Below, piece by piece: positions 34,001-46,977 of a stretch of 64,000 bases of DNA (position 1 is its first letter; every line of letters starts with the position of its first letter). Origin of the DNA: Serinus canaria. Taxonomy: Eukaryota > Chordata > Aves > Passeriformes > Fringillidae. The notes under the pieces are model-generated. The model saw only the letters and a program-made list of their open reading frames with translations, was not told the origin of the DNA and searched no databases. The stretch covers positions 2,356,001 through 2,420,000 of the forward strand of contig NC_066338.1 in the NCBI RefSeq assembly GCF_022539315.1. The letters run 5' to 3'. Both the position numbers and the translations under genes were made by a program.

Positions 34001-37000
34001 GGAAGGTGCCGGTTCCCGGCGTGTTTCGGCAGAAGCCGCGGTCCGGAGCGCACAGCGACCAGCACAATGCTCTGTGCTCGAAAAAAGCCGCTTCTTCGCC
34101 TCCAGGCGACGGAGAGCTCGGCAGATGCTGAGACGCGTTAAACGAAGCCGCAAAGCACCTGGATTGAGTGCACAGCTCTCTCACTGAGCCAGGACAAGAA
34201 ATAACCACTTTCCAGACGTTTCAGCTTCGTTACACCGACCAAGGGAAAAAGTTCCAGGACAACTTTTCTTTGCGTCTTTCTAAGCTCTTTGAAGAACTCC
34301 GTGGGGAATCTTAATTTTTCTTTTTTCCTCGGAGCTAGTAAGAACTCGACTAGCTTTCTGAAAAACGTCTGGGGATTCTACCTCTGCTGGCACAGTTTTT
34401 TCTTGAGAGAAAGCCTGGAAAAGCTTTTTCGCTAAGATGTAGGCGGCAAGAGCCGAAGAAGACGGGTTACCGCAACTGGCCGAAGGAAGATGCCGGTTCC
34501 CGGCGTCTTTCGGCAGAAACCGCGGTCCGGAGCGCACAGCGACCGGCACAATGCCTTGTGCGCGAACAAGCCGCTTCTTTGCCTCCGGGCGTCGTAGAGC
34601 TCAGCAGATGCTGAGACGCGTTAAACGAAAGCGCAAAGCACCGGGATTGAGTGCACAGCTCTCAAACTGAGCCAGGACAAGAACTAATCACTTTCCAGAC
34701 CTTTAAACTTTGTTTAACAAACTAAGACAAAACGTTCTCGGGCAACTTTTCTTTGCACCTTTCTAAGCTATTTTAAGCACTCCGTGGGGAATCTTACTTT
34801 TTCTTTTCGCCGCGGAGGAGATAGGAATTCGAATAGTTCTATGAAAACACGTCCAGGCATTCTTGCTGTGGTGGCACAGTTTTTTCTTGAGAGAAAGCCT
34901 GGAAAACATTTTCGCTAAGATGTTGGGGGCAAGAGCCGCAGAAGACGGGTTCTTGCTCTTCGCCGAAGGAAGGTGCCTGTTCCCGGCGTCCTTCGGCAAA
35001 AACCGCAGTCCGGAGCGCATAGCGACCGGCACAATGCCTTGTGCGCAAAAAAGAGGCTTCTTTGCCTCCGCGCGAAGCAGAACCCGGCAGATGTTGAGAT
35101 GCGTTAAACGAAAGCGCAAAGCACCTGGATTGAGTGCACAGCTCTCAAACTGAGCCAGGACAAGAAATAACCACTTTCCAGACGTTTAAACATTCTTTAA
35201 CATAGGAAGGGAAAAAGTTCTCAGACAACTTTTCTTTGCACCTTTCTAAGCTATTTGAAGCACTCCGTGGGGAATCTTACTTTTTCTTTTCGCCGCGGAG
35301 CTGATAGAAATTCGACTAGCTTTATGAAAACACATCCAGGGATTCTTCCTGTGCTGGCACAGTTTTTTCTTGAGAGAAAGCCTGGAAAAGCTTTTTCGCT
35401 AAGATGTAGGTAGGTAAGAGCCGACGAAGACGGGTTCTTGCTCTTCGCCGAAGGAAGGTGCCGGTTCCCGGTGTCTTTCAGCAGAAGCCGCGGTCCGGAG
35501 CGCACAGCGACCGGCACAATGCCTTGTGCGCGAGCAAGCTGCTCCTTCGCCTCCGGGCGTCGTAGAGCCCGGCAGATGCTGAGTCGCGTTAAAGGAAAAT
35601 GCAAAGCACCTGGATTGAGTGCACAGCTCTCAAAGTGAGCCAGGACAAGAAATAACCACTTTCCAGACGTTTCAGCTTCGTTTAACAAACGAAGGGAAAA
35701 ATTTCTCGGGCAACTATTTTTTGCACCTTTCTGAGCTATTTGAAGCACTCCGTGGGGAATCATACTTTTCGCCTCGGAGTTATAGAAATTCGACTAGCTT
35801 TAGGAAAGCACGTCCGGGGATTCTTCCTGTGCTGGCACAGTTTCTTTTTAAAAGAAAGCCTGGAAAAGCTTTTTCGCTAAGATGTAGGCGGCAAGAGCCG
35901 CAGAAGACAGGTTACCGCAACTGACCGAAGAAAGGTGCCGGTTCCCGGCGTCTTTCTGCAGAAGCCGCGGTCTGGAGCGCACAGCGACCGACACAATGCC
36001 TTGTGCGCGAACAAGCCGCTTCTTCGCCTCCGGGCGACAGAGAGCTCGGCAGATGCTGAGACACATTAAACGAAGGGGCAAAGCACCGGGATTGAGTGCA
36101 CAGCTCTCAAACTGAGCCAGGACAAGAAATAACCACTTTCCAAACGTTTAAACTTTCTTTAACATAGGAAGGGAAAAAGTTTTCGGACAACTTACCTTTG
36201 CACCTTTCTAAGCTATTTGACGCACTCCGTGGGGAATCTTACTTTTTCATTTCGCGTCTGTGCTAGTAAGAACTCGACTAGCTTTAGGAAAACACGTCCG
36301 TGTATTCTTCCAGTGCTGGCACAGTTTTTTCTTGAGAGAAAGCCTGGAAAAGTTTTTTCGCTAAGATGTAGGCGGCAAGAGCTGAAGAAGACGGGTTCTT
36401 GCTCTTCGCCGAAGGAAGGTGCCGGTTCCCGGCGTCTTCCGGCAGAAGCCGCGGTCCGGAGCGCAGAGCGACCAACACAATGCCTTGTGCGCGAAAAAGC
36501 CGCTTCTTCGCCTCCGGGCGTCGTAGAGCCCGGCAGATGCTGAGACGCGTTAAACGAAAGCGCAAAGCACCGGGATTGAGTGCACAGCTCTCAAACTGAG
36601 CCAGGACAAGAAATAACCACTCTCCAGACGTTTAAACTGACTTTAACATAGGAAGAGAAAAAGTTCTTGGGCAACTTTTCTTTGCACCTTTCTGAGCTAT
36701 TTGAAGCACTTCGTGGGGAAACTTACTTTTTCTTTTCGCCTCGGAGTTGATAGAAATTCGAATAGCTTTAGGAAAACACGTCCGGTTTTCTTCCTGTGCT
36801 GGCACAGTTTTTTCTTGAGAGAAAGCCTGGAAAAGCTTTTTCGCTAAGATGAAGGCGGCAAGAGCCGCAGAAGACGGGTTACCGCAACTGGCCGAAGGAA
36901 GGTGCCGGTTCCCGGCGTCTTTCGGCAGAAGCCGCGGTCCGGAGCGCACAGCGACCGGCACAATGCCTTGTGAGCAAACAAGCCGCTTATTCGCCTCCGG

Positions 37001-38600
37001 CCGTCTTAGAGCCTGGCAGATGCTGAGACACATTAAACGAAGGGGCAAAGCACCTGGATTGAGTGCACAGCTCTCAAACTGAGCCAGGACAAGAAATAAC
37101 CACTCTCCAGACGTTTCAGCTTTGTTTAACAAACGAAGGGAAAAAGTTCTCGGACAACTTTTCTTTGCACCTTTCTAAGCTATTTGAAGCACTCCGTGGG
37201 GAATCTTACTTTTTCTTTTCGCCTCCGAGCTAGAAAGATCTCGACTAGCTTTTTGAAAAACGTCTGGGGACTCTTCCTGTGCTGGCACAGTTTTTTCTTG
37301 AGAGAAAGCCTGGAAAAGTTTTTTCGCTAAGATGTAGGTGGCAAGAGCCGAAGAAGACGGGTTACTGCAACTGGCCGAAGAAGGTGCCGGTCCTGGCGTC
37401 TTTCGGCAGAAACCACGGTCCGGAGCGCACAGCGACCGGCACAATGCCTTGTGCGCGAAAAAGCCGCTTCTTCACCTCCGGGCGAAGCAGAGCCCGGCAG
37501 ATGCTGAGACGCGTGAAACGAAAGCGCAAAGCACCGGGATTGAGTGCACAGCTCTCAAACTGAGCCAGGACAAGAAATAACCACTTTCCAGACGTTTCAG
37601 CTTCTTTTAACAGATGAAGGGAAAAAGTTCTCGGGCAACTTTTCTTTGCACCTTTCTAAGCTATTTGAAGCACTCTGTGGGGAAACTTACTTTTTCTTTT
37701 CGCCTCAGAGTTGATAGAAATTCGACTAGCTTTAGGAAATCAAGTCCGGTAATTCTTACTGTGCTGGCACAGTTTTTTCTTGAGAGAAAGCCTGGAAAAG
37801 CTTTTTCGCTAAGATGTAGGTGGCAAGAGCCGCAGAAGACGGGTTACCGCTACTCGCCGAAGGAAGGTGCCGGTTCCTGGCGTCTTTCGGCAGAAGCTGC
37901 GATCCGGAGCGCACAGCGACCGGCACAATGCCTTGTGCGCGAACAAGCCGCTTCTTCGCCTCCGGGCGTCGTAGAGCTCGGCAGATGCTGAGACGCGTTA
38001 AACGAAAGCGCAAAGCACCGGGATTGAGTGCACAGCTCTCAAACTGATCCAGGACAAGAACTAATCACATTCCAGACGTTTAAACTTTGTTTAACAAACG
38101 AAGGGAAAAAATTCTCGGGCAACTATTCTTTGCACCTTTCTAAGCTATTTGAAGCACTCCGTGGGGAATCTTACTTTTCGCCTCGGAGCTGAAAGGAATT
38201 CGAATAGTTCAATGAAAACCTGTCCGGGGATTCTTCTGTGCTGGCACAGTTTTTTCTTGAGAGAAAGCCTGGAAAAACTTTCTCGCTTAGATGTAGGTGG
38301 CAAGAGCCGCTGAAGACGGGTTACCGCTACTCGCCGAAGGAAGGTTCTGGTTCCCGGCGTCTTTCGGCAGAAGCCGCGGTCCGGAGCGCACAGCGACCGG
38401 CACAATGCCTTGTGCGCGAACAAGCCGCTTCTTCGCCTCCGGGCGACGGAGAGCTCGGCAGATGCTGAGACGCGTTAAACGAAAGCGCAAAGCACCGGGA
38501 TTGAGTGCACAGCTCTCAAACTGAGCCAGGACAAGAACTAACCACTTTCCAGACTTTTAAACTTACTTTAACATAGGAAGGGAAAAAGTTCTCCGACAAC
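31058..38600. repeat. Satellite B, block 2: about 15.6 units
   Basis: Same 484-bp unit, phase and orientation as block 1. Sub-variants form local pairs: the adjacent units at about 32985 and 33469 share GATGAAGGTGGCAAGAGCC, CTGGTTACCTCAACTCGCC and GGTTCAAGGCGTGTTTCGG. The block begins mid-unit at CAAGAGCCGCAGAAATCGG and ends at CTCCGACAAC, the same base of the unit where block 1 ends, followed by E2. Confidence 0.96.
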
Positions 38601-39843
38601 CCCACCACTTCTAAAATTCTATTTAGAAATAAAAGAACCCATTCAAACAACTAAGTCTCTGTTCCCATCTGTATAAAATAAGCAGTTCATTTCCTGCTTT
38701 CTTAGCTGATTCTTTAGCTTCTATTATTATGGCAACCATATCTTGCTCTTCTAGATTAGAACCAAATTCTTACAGCATATGATGAAACATAGTTTTGCTG
38801 TATCTTATATATCCTATATTCTATATCTTATATCTTATATACAGAAGTTCAGCAAGGAATTCAGACCTCAAAAGAAGCGTCTGTAGAACAAGATTCAGCA
38901 CAACGTTGGGACATATAAGCTATTTTTCAGGAAAAGCGGCCAAACGGAAACTTTTTAGACTTCTATACGATCATGGCTGCTTGCTTCCAGAACCTGACCT
39001 AAGTTGCTGGAAACTAGCTGCAGTATTATTGTGGGCAGTGCTGTGAATGTAGGACATCGTCATTCTTCTCTTCCATTGAAAACCTCAAGTGGAGTCGCAT
39101 CACTTCTGTTCAAAATTCTGGATTTCTTCGCAAACTGGTAAAATAATGATAATAAAGTGTTCTGTTCATGAAGTTTGAACCTAATGTTCAAAACGAAAAA
39201 GAAAAAAACATTCAGATATGGTCTGCAATAATACAGCAGAGAGAAGATGAACCAGACTGGCCTACAAAAGAAAGAAGTGAAGCAGAATTTGGGATATTGG
39301 AATACCTTGTGATGAATTATTCAAATAAATAAGAAATTAAAAATAACCTATTCAAATTCAATCAGTGATGAACAGATAGAGAAAAGGACTAATTACTACT
39401 AATATTCTTTCATTCTCCAACGAGAAGTGCAATGATCCTCTTGAATGCACAGAAGATTTTTGGAAAGACCAGCAGCCTTCTTCTTGCCAACATATTCCTC
39501 AGAACTCCAGGAGACAACTCATTTGAGCATAGAGAGCTTTCTCTCTGTCAATCTTCCAGAGCATAGCCAATATTATCTTCCTTTAGGGATCCTCACCTTT
39601 CTGGGGGAGTGGTGGATAGTCTACAGCCCCCGGTACAATCAGCCAGACCACTCCGCCTTATTTCCCATGGCTTCTGCAGCAACGGACATCATCTCCACTG
39701 CCTTTCTAGCCAAAATACATGCAAGGCACAACAAAAGAACATAGCCAAAACCTTGAGCACAGCTTATGGGGTTTGAAAGAAAAATCTCAGGATGGCAATA
39801 CTGGATCTCCTGATCCAAACCATCAGGAACCTTTCTTTAGAGG

Positions 39844-40500
39844 TGTTGGGGAAAGACGAAAGTTTGACAAGAAAGTTCTCACAGATATGTATGCTTGGCA
39901 GAAAGATTTTTGAATGTGGAGTCTGAAGAAAATATAGAGTTGGAAGCAAGTTTTCATCTAGAAGGAAAGAATTGCTGAGCCAGTCTTATGGATAACCAAG
40001 GAGGCAAAAGGTATGTTAGTTAGAAGGGGCTTTATGACTTAGAGCAAGGATAAACCCACCCCAAGAAGAAGATGATTTCACCAAGCTGGAAGATAGCACA
40101 GGCAAACAAGTCAGCAAATGTGGCAAGCAGAAAAAGGTCTCCGAATGTTCACACTGCCAGAAAACTGAAAAACAACTTTCAGCTTCAACTGTAATGTACT
40201 GGACTTTTAGTGAGTGGAGTAATAGTAACATGACTATGGTAATTAGAGTCGTTATGATAGGCTATAGATAAGAGCTAAGGGATAGATTGGTTTCTACTGT
40301 ATGAAGATGCTCAGCAAAGTATATAATGCATTGTAACCAAAACCAAAGGCTCTCCAGGCCTGCCTGCAGCTAGAGCTGACAGATGTAGGTACAGGCTCTG
40401 TCACCCACCCACCACCTGGGCTGCTGCAATGTCTTGGATGGAATAAACTGCATTTTGGAGAGCCTCCTGGAGTCCCGCATCCCTCAATTAGGCTCTTACA
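39844..40500 (+). mobile_element. LTR nested in E2
   Basis: Counterpart of 14454-15106, from TGTTGGGGAAAGACG to GGCTCTTACA, flanked by the same AGAGG and TGAGG pentamers. Confidence 0.75.
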
Positions 40501-42089
40501 TGAGGTGAAAACTCTTCTGTGTATTGTAAAAAAAAAATAGCTATGTAATCTAGAGTTGCATGACCCAATATTCTATTGAATAGGAACAATTTTTATCAAT
40601 ATTATGGATCCACTTCTTTTCAGTGTGTTTGGTAAAAAACGTCAGTATCCTTTAAAAGAATTATTGGATGCGTACTGAGTACTACGGATTAGTTAAGGTG
40701 TTGGTTTGGCATGGCTTGGTTTTTGGTGGGGAGGGAAGAAGTCAGCCACAGAAGTGATTTTTTGTGGAAAGCTCCTAGAAACTTCCTCCATGCCTGGCAA
40801 AGTGAATCCCTGCTTGGCACTAAGAACAGACATGCGCTAAGCCAATTTCCAGAAGCTGGTAGTGCCTCGGTGATATATTAAGAAGGAAAATCAAAACTGC
40901 AGCCAGTTGAATTTGAAGTTGGGAAACTTTTGGGTTGGCACCCTCCCCTGGCAAAACCAGTGAGACACTCTGCTTGCAGAGGGTTGTTATATTGTAATGC
41001 AGTTCTCGTAGTCCCTTTTATAATCCTTCCTATTTTGTGCTGTTCTAGCATATGTTATTATTAATGGATTGTTTCCGTTCTCCCCCTGCAGTGTTGGTTT
41101 TTCCCCAATAGACCTGCCCTTTGTTCCCTGTTCCTTTTCCCATTGAACAACCTCAAACCCCTCCCCAAGCCTGCCCCTTTCTCTAGAAACTTCCCTATCA
41201 ATTTTGTGCCCTTCGAAACCCCATTGGTTTGTTCAAGTTATTCTCCTCCCTTGTAGTCCCCCTACTGGTTTAAACATTGTGTTGCCCGCCTTGTGTTCCA
41301 CCCCCACTTTCTCCCAGTTGCTTCAAGATTGTATCCTCCCCTGGGACCTCCCCCCTTTTAGAAGTTGATGTTTGGCTCGGTTCCCTGGGCCAGGGCCTCC
41401 CGGCCAGTGCCTGTTGGCTTTGGGGGCGTTGCTTCCCCCGCCGGGACCTGGACCTCCGTTCTGTGAGCCAGGTCTGGGCTCTCTATTCCTACCATGGGGT
41501 GCAGGGCCCCCTGAAAACGGTGGCTGGTGGATCAGCCTGTTTGGGGTCTCAAGTGGACCACTCTCTGCTAACAGCTCTTCGAAAGAAAAAAAAAAACCAA
41601 AAAGAAAAACAATCAAACAAACAAAAACAAAATTAATTAAAAGGGTTGAAGAGCTGGTAGCTCAAAAAATTTTGCAAGCCTGTTTCAGGACAAAAAGGAC
41701 TTTCCACACTGTCAAAGATGAACTCTTCAGTTTTGAACTTTTTTCCTGAACTCAGCTGTTTGGACTTGAAGCCATGACTTTCCTTGGCCTGTTTTTTGCA
41801 TTTTCTTCTATTTTAAGATGTTTTGGTGATGTGATAGGAATCGTGGTGGGGCTGACATCCTCCTTTAGTTTCACGGTGCATATAAATTTCCGAAGTGTTG
41901 TCCACAGATCGGATGCGACTTTGGTGTTCTGCATGAGTGAAAATTTCCTGATTGTTCACCCAGCATGATTGAATTTTGATTGGCAAAGATAACAAAAATG
42001 CCTCTCAGATGTTTTGTTCTGTCCTCTGCTTGGTCCAGCAGATAAATTTGCAAACATTTTTCTTTTAAATTGCTTTTAATATAAAAGGG

Positions 42090-42474
42090 TGGAGTGTCAC
42101 CAACATATTTTAATGAGAAATCCTTTACTTAGGATTTTTCCTCCTCTAAAGCTGAAGCCTCAGAACAAACTGTAAACAATTCTTATCTGCTACTGTGGAA
42201 TCAAAGGGGAAATCTGTGATTGGCCCCGAAGACTGTTTCAATTAAGAGCCTATCACAGGACACCTGTTGTTCTGCTGGTCTCAGTCTGAGAAGACCTGAG
42301 TTTACATTCTATCCTATTCTTAGCATAGCCCTGTAGTGAAACCTTTCTCTTTATACTTTTAGCATAGTTTTTATATCTTATATATCATATAAAAATAAAT
42401 CAAGCCTTCTGATGCATGAAGCCAACTGTCTCGTCTCTTCCCTCATCCTGGGACCCCAGGAAAACCATGAAACA
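42090..42474 (+). mobile_element. 3' LTR closing E2
   Basis: Counterpart of 16633-17021, following ATATAAAAGGG. The expected TGAGATG start reads TGGAGTG here. It ends CCATGAAACA and passes directly into satellite C. Confidence 0.7.
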
Positions 42475-43898
42475 GGTGCCAGCTTGCGTCTGGGAGGCAT
42501 CATGCGCAATGCGAATTATAGGAGCAAGAAGGCTGCTCTGAGCCACAGGCCCTGGATCACCAATGCTGCTCTATTCCCAGGAAACAAAGACTCACTAACA
42601 CTGGTTCATGGTGTCATTTTGCAGGAGGTACTTGGCACTCTCAAACCAGCACAAGTTTGCACTGGTGCCAGCTTGGTCCTGGGAGGCATCCTGCGCAATG
42701 CGGAATTTTGTGAGCCAGAAAGCTGCTCTGAGCCACAAGCCCTGGAACAAAAACTTTGCCCCATTTCCCAGGTTTGTAAAACTCACTAACCCTAGTTCTA
42801 GGAGTCAGTTTTCAGGAGGTACTTGGCACTCTCAAACAAGCCCAAGTTGGCACTGCTCCCACCTTGGGTCAGGGAGACATCCTGCGCAATGCGGAATTTT
42901 AGGAGAGAGTAGGATGCTCCGAGCCACAGGCCCTGGAATAACAAACGCTGCCCGTTTTCCCTGGAAACATAGATCACCAACCCTGGTTCTAGATTTCAGA
43001 TTGCAGGAGGTACTTGGCACTCTCAAACCAGCCCAAGTGGGCACTGGTGCCAACTTGCGTATTGGAGGCATCCTGCGCAATGCGGAATTTTTTGAGCCAG
43101 AAGGCTGCTCCGAGTACCAGGCCCTGGAACACCAACACCGCCCGTTTTCCGGGTGAAAAAAGGCGCACCAACCCTGGTTCTAGGGGTCAGTTTGCAGGAG
43201 GTACTTGGCACTCTCAAAGAAGCCCAAGTTAGCACTGCTGCCAGCATGGTCCTGGGAGGCATCCTGCGCAAAGCAGAATTTTAGGAGAGAGTAGGCTGCT
43301 CCGAGCCACAGGCCCTGGAACAACAAACGCTGCCCCTTTTCCCTGGAAACATAGCTCACCAACCCTGGTTCTAGGTTTCAGATTGCAGGAGGTACTTGGC
43401 ACTCTGAAACTAGCCCAAGTTGGCACTGGTGCCAGCTTGCATATTGGAGGCATCCTGCGCAATGCGGAATTTTTTGAGCCAGAAGGCTGCTCCGAGCCAC
43501 AGGCCCTGGAACAGCAACACCGCCCGTTTTCCTGAAGAAACAAGACGCACCAACCCTGGTTCTAGGTGTCAGTTTGCAGGAGGTACTTGGCACTCTGAAA
43601 CCAGCCCAAGTTGGCATTGGTGCCAGCTTGGTCCTGGGAGGCATCCTGCACAATGCGCAATTTTAGGTGCCAGAAGGCTGCTCTTAGCCACAGGTCCTGC
43701 CTCAACAGTGCTGCCCGTTTCCCTGGAAACAAAGCTCACTGACCCTGGTTCATTGCTTCAGATTGCAGGAGGTACTTGGCACTCTCAAACCAGCCCAAGT
43801 TGGCACTGGTTCCAGCTTTGTCCTGGAAGTCATCATGCGCAATGTGGAATTTTAGGAGGCAGACGGCTTCTCCGAGACACAAACCCTGGAATAAAAAC
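42475..43898. repeat. Satellite C, block 2a
   Basis: About 7.5 units of the 191-bp repeat. The first unit after E2 carries GGAGCAAGAAGGCTGCTCTG and CCCTGGATCACCAATGCTG, exactly as the first unit after E1 does, which supports duplication of E together with its C flank. It is interrupted by the LTR at 43899. Confidence 0.95.
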
Positions 43899-45144
43899 TG
43901 TCATCCTTTGAGCCTGGCACAATGCCCGTGCCCCCATGAGATCACCTCCTTCCCTGGCACCTACTGTGAGATGTGATCAGAGACAGAGCAAAGCAGGCTC
44001 CAACTTAAGGTTAAAAGGAAAAAAAAAAGGTTTATTATCCTAAAACTACAAAGGAAGACATGCAAAACACATAGAACATAAGATGAAAACCTTCCAAATT
44101 CTTCCTCCTCCCCCCACCAAATTTCCAATTCCACTGCCACCCTTCAGATAATCGATTCTCAGTCTCTCGAGAAGAGAGGAGTCCCACTTGCGCCACATGA
44201 CTTCCATGTCCAGTGCTCTCACCACTGCACATGGATCAGAGCTGCTTCTAGGGTTTTTCATTTTAAGGATACTTTGACCAGTTCCAAAGGGAGCACAGTC
44301 CTTCTCCTTTTGGGACCCCTGTCCCCCCCATATTTCACCCCCTGGGGCCGAGGGGTCTCTTGAACAGAGATCGTCTTCTTCTTCTTCTTCTTCGAAGCGG
44401 AGGGCACGACCACCACCCCCCTCACCCGTCGTCTCTGTTCACTCCTGCACATCACTGCACTCTCTTGGCTCTGAGCCATCGCCTCCCCCTAGAACGCAGT
44501 CTCTGTGTCACAGAAACACCCGTGGTTCTGCTGTGGCTACACAAGAAAAGTCCAGCCAAAGGCCACTCCATCATCTCCTCCCACCTAGAATTTTCTCAAC
44601 ATCTTCTCAATCTCAACAGCTTCTTAATCTCATCAACTTCAGGAGGAATCAGCATTGGCAAGGTTCTCATCTTCCTCCCAGAAGGGTTAAAAGTCCCAGG
44701 CTCCTCGCCAGTTTGCTTCATCAACTCCCACGCCTGGCTGCCCTGCTGGGCACACCCCTTCTCCTTCATGCCGGGCCACTATCACAGGCACCGGCTCTGT
44801 CTCTCTCTCCCTCTCTCCGGGGGTGGGGGGAATGGAGGATGGCTGCCTGAAGCCCTTACAATGTTCTCCTCCACCCTTGGGCCCAGGCCTGGCCTACCTC
44901 TCTCTCTCCAGCCACATGGCTCCCCTCCCCCCCTGCCCAGCCAGATCTGGGCAGGGGGGTCTGCTCACTCTCAAGCGGGACTCCAAGAGGAGATTTCCCT
45001 GGCAGATCACAGCTTTTAACCCCTGTGTTCTCAGAGGCGTATCCATGCCCTCAGTGGACAAACCAGGTGTCAATATTAAATCTGAACACCGATTGGCTTG
45101 CCCACACCATCACAAAAAACTTCATTTCCTCTTAAACCACGACA
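43899..45144 (-). mobile_element. Long solo LTR (1,246 bp), minus strand
   Basis: On plus it reads from TGTCATCCTTTGAGCCTGG to CCTCTTAAACCACGACA, the reverse complement of the LTR family at 46753-48093. AATAAA on the minus strand lies at 44031-44036. The satellite is in register across it, with AAAAC on the left and CCAAC on the right as a decayed 5-bp target duplication. It holds a (TCT/TTC)n run at 44374-44393 and C-rich tracts. Long frames inside it (for example 44360-45019) reflect skewed composition, and the LTR codes for nothing I recognise. Confidence 0.85.
44374..44393. repeat. TTC microsatellite inside the LTR
   Basis: About 6-7 tandem TTC triplets. The sister LTR has an imperfect GAA/GAG run at the matching place (about 47488-47512). 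Confidence 0.8.
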
Positions 45145-45665
45145 CCAACGCTGCACCTTTTCTCTGGAATCAATACTCACCAACTCTGGTTCTAAAAATG
45201 AGTTTGCAGGAGGTACTTGGCACTTTCAAACCAGCCCAAGTTGGCACTGGTGCCAGCTTGGTCCTGGGAGGCATCCTGCGCAATGCAGAATTTTAGGAGT
45301 CAGAAGGCTGCTCCGAGCCACAAGCCTGGACCTAAAACTTTGCCCCACATCCCAGGTTTGGAAAACTCACCAACCCTAGTTCTGGAGTCAGTTTGCAGGA
45401 GGTACTTGGCACTCTCAAACAAGCCCAAGTTGGCACTGCTGCCAGCTTGGGTCTGGGAGGCATCCTGCGCAATGCGGAATTTTAGGAGAGAGTAGGATGC
45501 TCCGAGCCACAGGCCCTGGAACAACCATCGCTGCCCCTTTACCCTGGAAACATAGCTCACCAACCCTGGTTCTAGGTTTCAGATTGAAGGAGGTACTTGG
45601 CACTCTCAAACCAGCCCAAGTTGGCACTGGTGCCAGCTTGCCTCTGGGAGGCGTCCTGCGCAATG
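45145..45665. repeat. Satellite C, block 2b, ending at the second C-to-B junction
   Basis: About 2.7 units after the LTR. It stops at CTGGGAGGCGTCCTGCGCAA|TG with satellite B following as CAAGAGCCGCAGAAGACGG, the same breakpoint as at 31057/31058. The last unit also shares the GCTTGCCTCTGGGAGG variant type. Confidence 0.94.
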
Positions 45666-46752
45666 CAAGAGCCGCAGAAGACGGGTTACCGCAACTGGCC
45701 GAAGGTAGGTGACGGTTCCCGGCGTCTTTCGGCAGAAGCCGCGGTCCAGAGCGCACAGCGACCGGCACAATGTCTTGTGGCTGAACAAGCCGCTTCTTCT
45801 CCTCAGGGCGACGGAGTGCTCGGCAGATGCTGTGACGCGTTAAACGAAGGCGCAAAGTACCGGGATTGAGTACACAGCTCTCAAACTAAGCCAGGATAAG
45901 AACTAATCACTTTCCAGACGTTTAAGCTTCCTTTAACAGACGAAGGGAAAAAGTTCTCGGACAACTTTTCTTTGCACCTTTCTAAGCTATTTGAAGCACT
46001 CCGTGGGGAATCTTACTTTTTCTTTTCGCCCCGGAGCTGATAGGAATTCGACTAGCTTTATGAAAACACGTCCGGGGATTCTTCCAGTGCTGGCACAGTT
46101 TTTTCTTGAGAGAAAGCCTGGAAAAGCTTTTTCGCTAAGATGTAGGCGGCAAGAGCCGCAGAAGACGGGTTACCGCCACTCGCCGAAGGTAGGTGCCGGT
46201 TCCTGGCGTCTTTCGGCAGAAGCCACAGTCCGGAGTGCACAGCGACCGGCACAATGCCTTGTGCGCGAAAAAGCCGCTTCTTCGCCTCCAAGCGACGGAG
46301 AGCTCGGCAGATGCTGAGATGCGGTAAACGAAGGCGCAAAGCGCCGGGATTGAGTGCACAGCTCTCAAACTAAACCAGGACAAGAACTAATCACTTTCCA
46401 GACGTTTAAGCTTCCTTTAACAGACGAAGGGAAAAAGTTCTCGGACAACTTTTCTTTGCACCTTTCTGAGCTATTTGAAGCACTCTGTGGGGAATCTTAC
46501 TTTTTCTTTTCGCCCCGGAGCTGATAGGAATTCGACTAGCTTTATGAAAAACGTCGAGGGACTCTTCCTGTGCTGGCACAGTTTTTTCTTGATAGAAAGC
46601 CTGGAAAAGTTTTTTTGCTAAGATGTAGGCGGCAAGAGCCGCAGAAGACGGGTTACCGCCACTCGCCGAAGGTAGGTTCCGGTTCCCGACGTCTTTCGGC
46701 AGAAGCCGCGGTCCGGAGCGCACAGCGACCGGCACAATGCCTTGTGCACGAA
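45666..46752. repeat. Satellite B, block 3a
   Basis: About 2.2 units of the 484-bp repeat, cut by an LTR inserted within CCTTGTGCRCGAA. Units here share GGCGCAAAG rather than AGCGCAAAG, a variant also seen in block 3b, so the two parts were one array before the insertion. Confidence 0.95.
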
Positions 46753-46957
46753 TGTTGTGGTTTAAGAGGAAATGAAGTTTTTTGTGATGGTGTGGGCAAG
46801 CCAATCAGTGTTCAGATTTAATATTGGCACCTGGTTTGTCCACTGAGAGCATGGATACGCCTCTGAGAACACAGGGGTTAAAAGCTGTGATCTGCCAGGG
46901 AAATCTCCTCTTGGAGTCCCGCTTGAGAGTGAGCAGACCCCCCTGCCCGGCCGAGCC

Positions 46958-46977
46958 GGGCGGGTGGGGGGGAGGGG
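46958..46977 (+). other. G-quadruplex motif in LTR
   Basis: Four G-runs (3, 3, 7 and 4 G) separated by single bases C, T and A. This satisfies the usual G3+N1-7 rule with the shortest loops. The sister LTR (44925-44945 on minus) has a weaker version. Confidence 0.7.

Larger units (their letters stand above)
38601..42474 (+). mobile_element. Composite element E, copy 2
   Basis: Full-length copy of the E mosaic (3,874 bp). It differs from copies 1 and 3, which agree with each other, by many one-base insertions and deletions, for example CGGTACAATCAGCCAGACCA versus CGGTACATCAGCCAGACA near 39630, and by about 79 extra bases at 41841-41919. The one-base changes look like consensus error. The 79-bp segment looks real and is either ancestral sequence deleted in copies 1 and 3 or an insertion. 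Confidence 0.85.
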
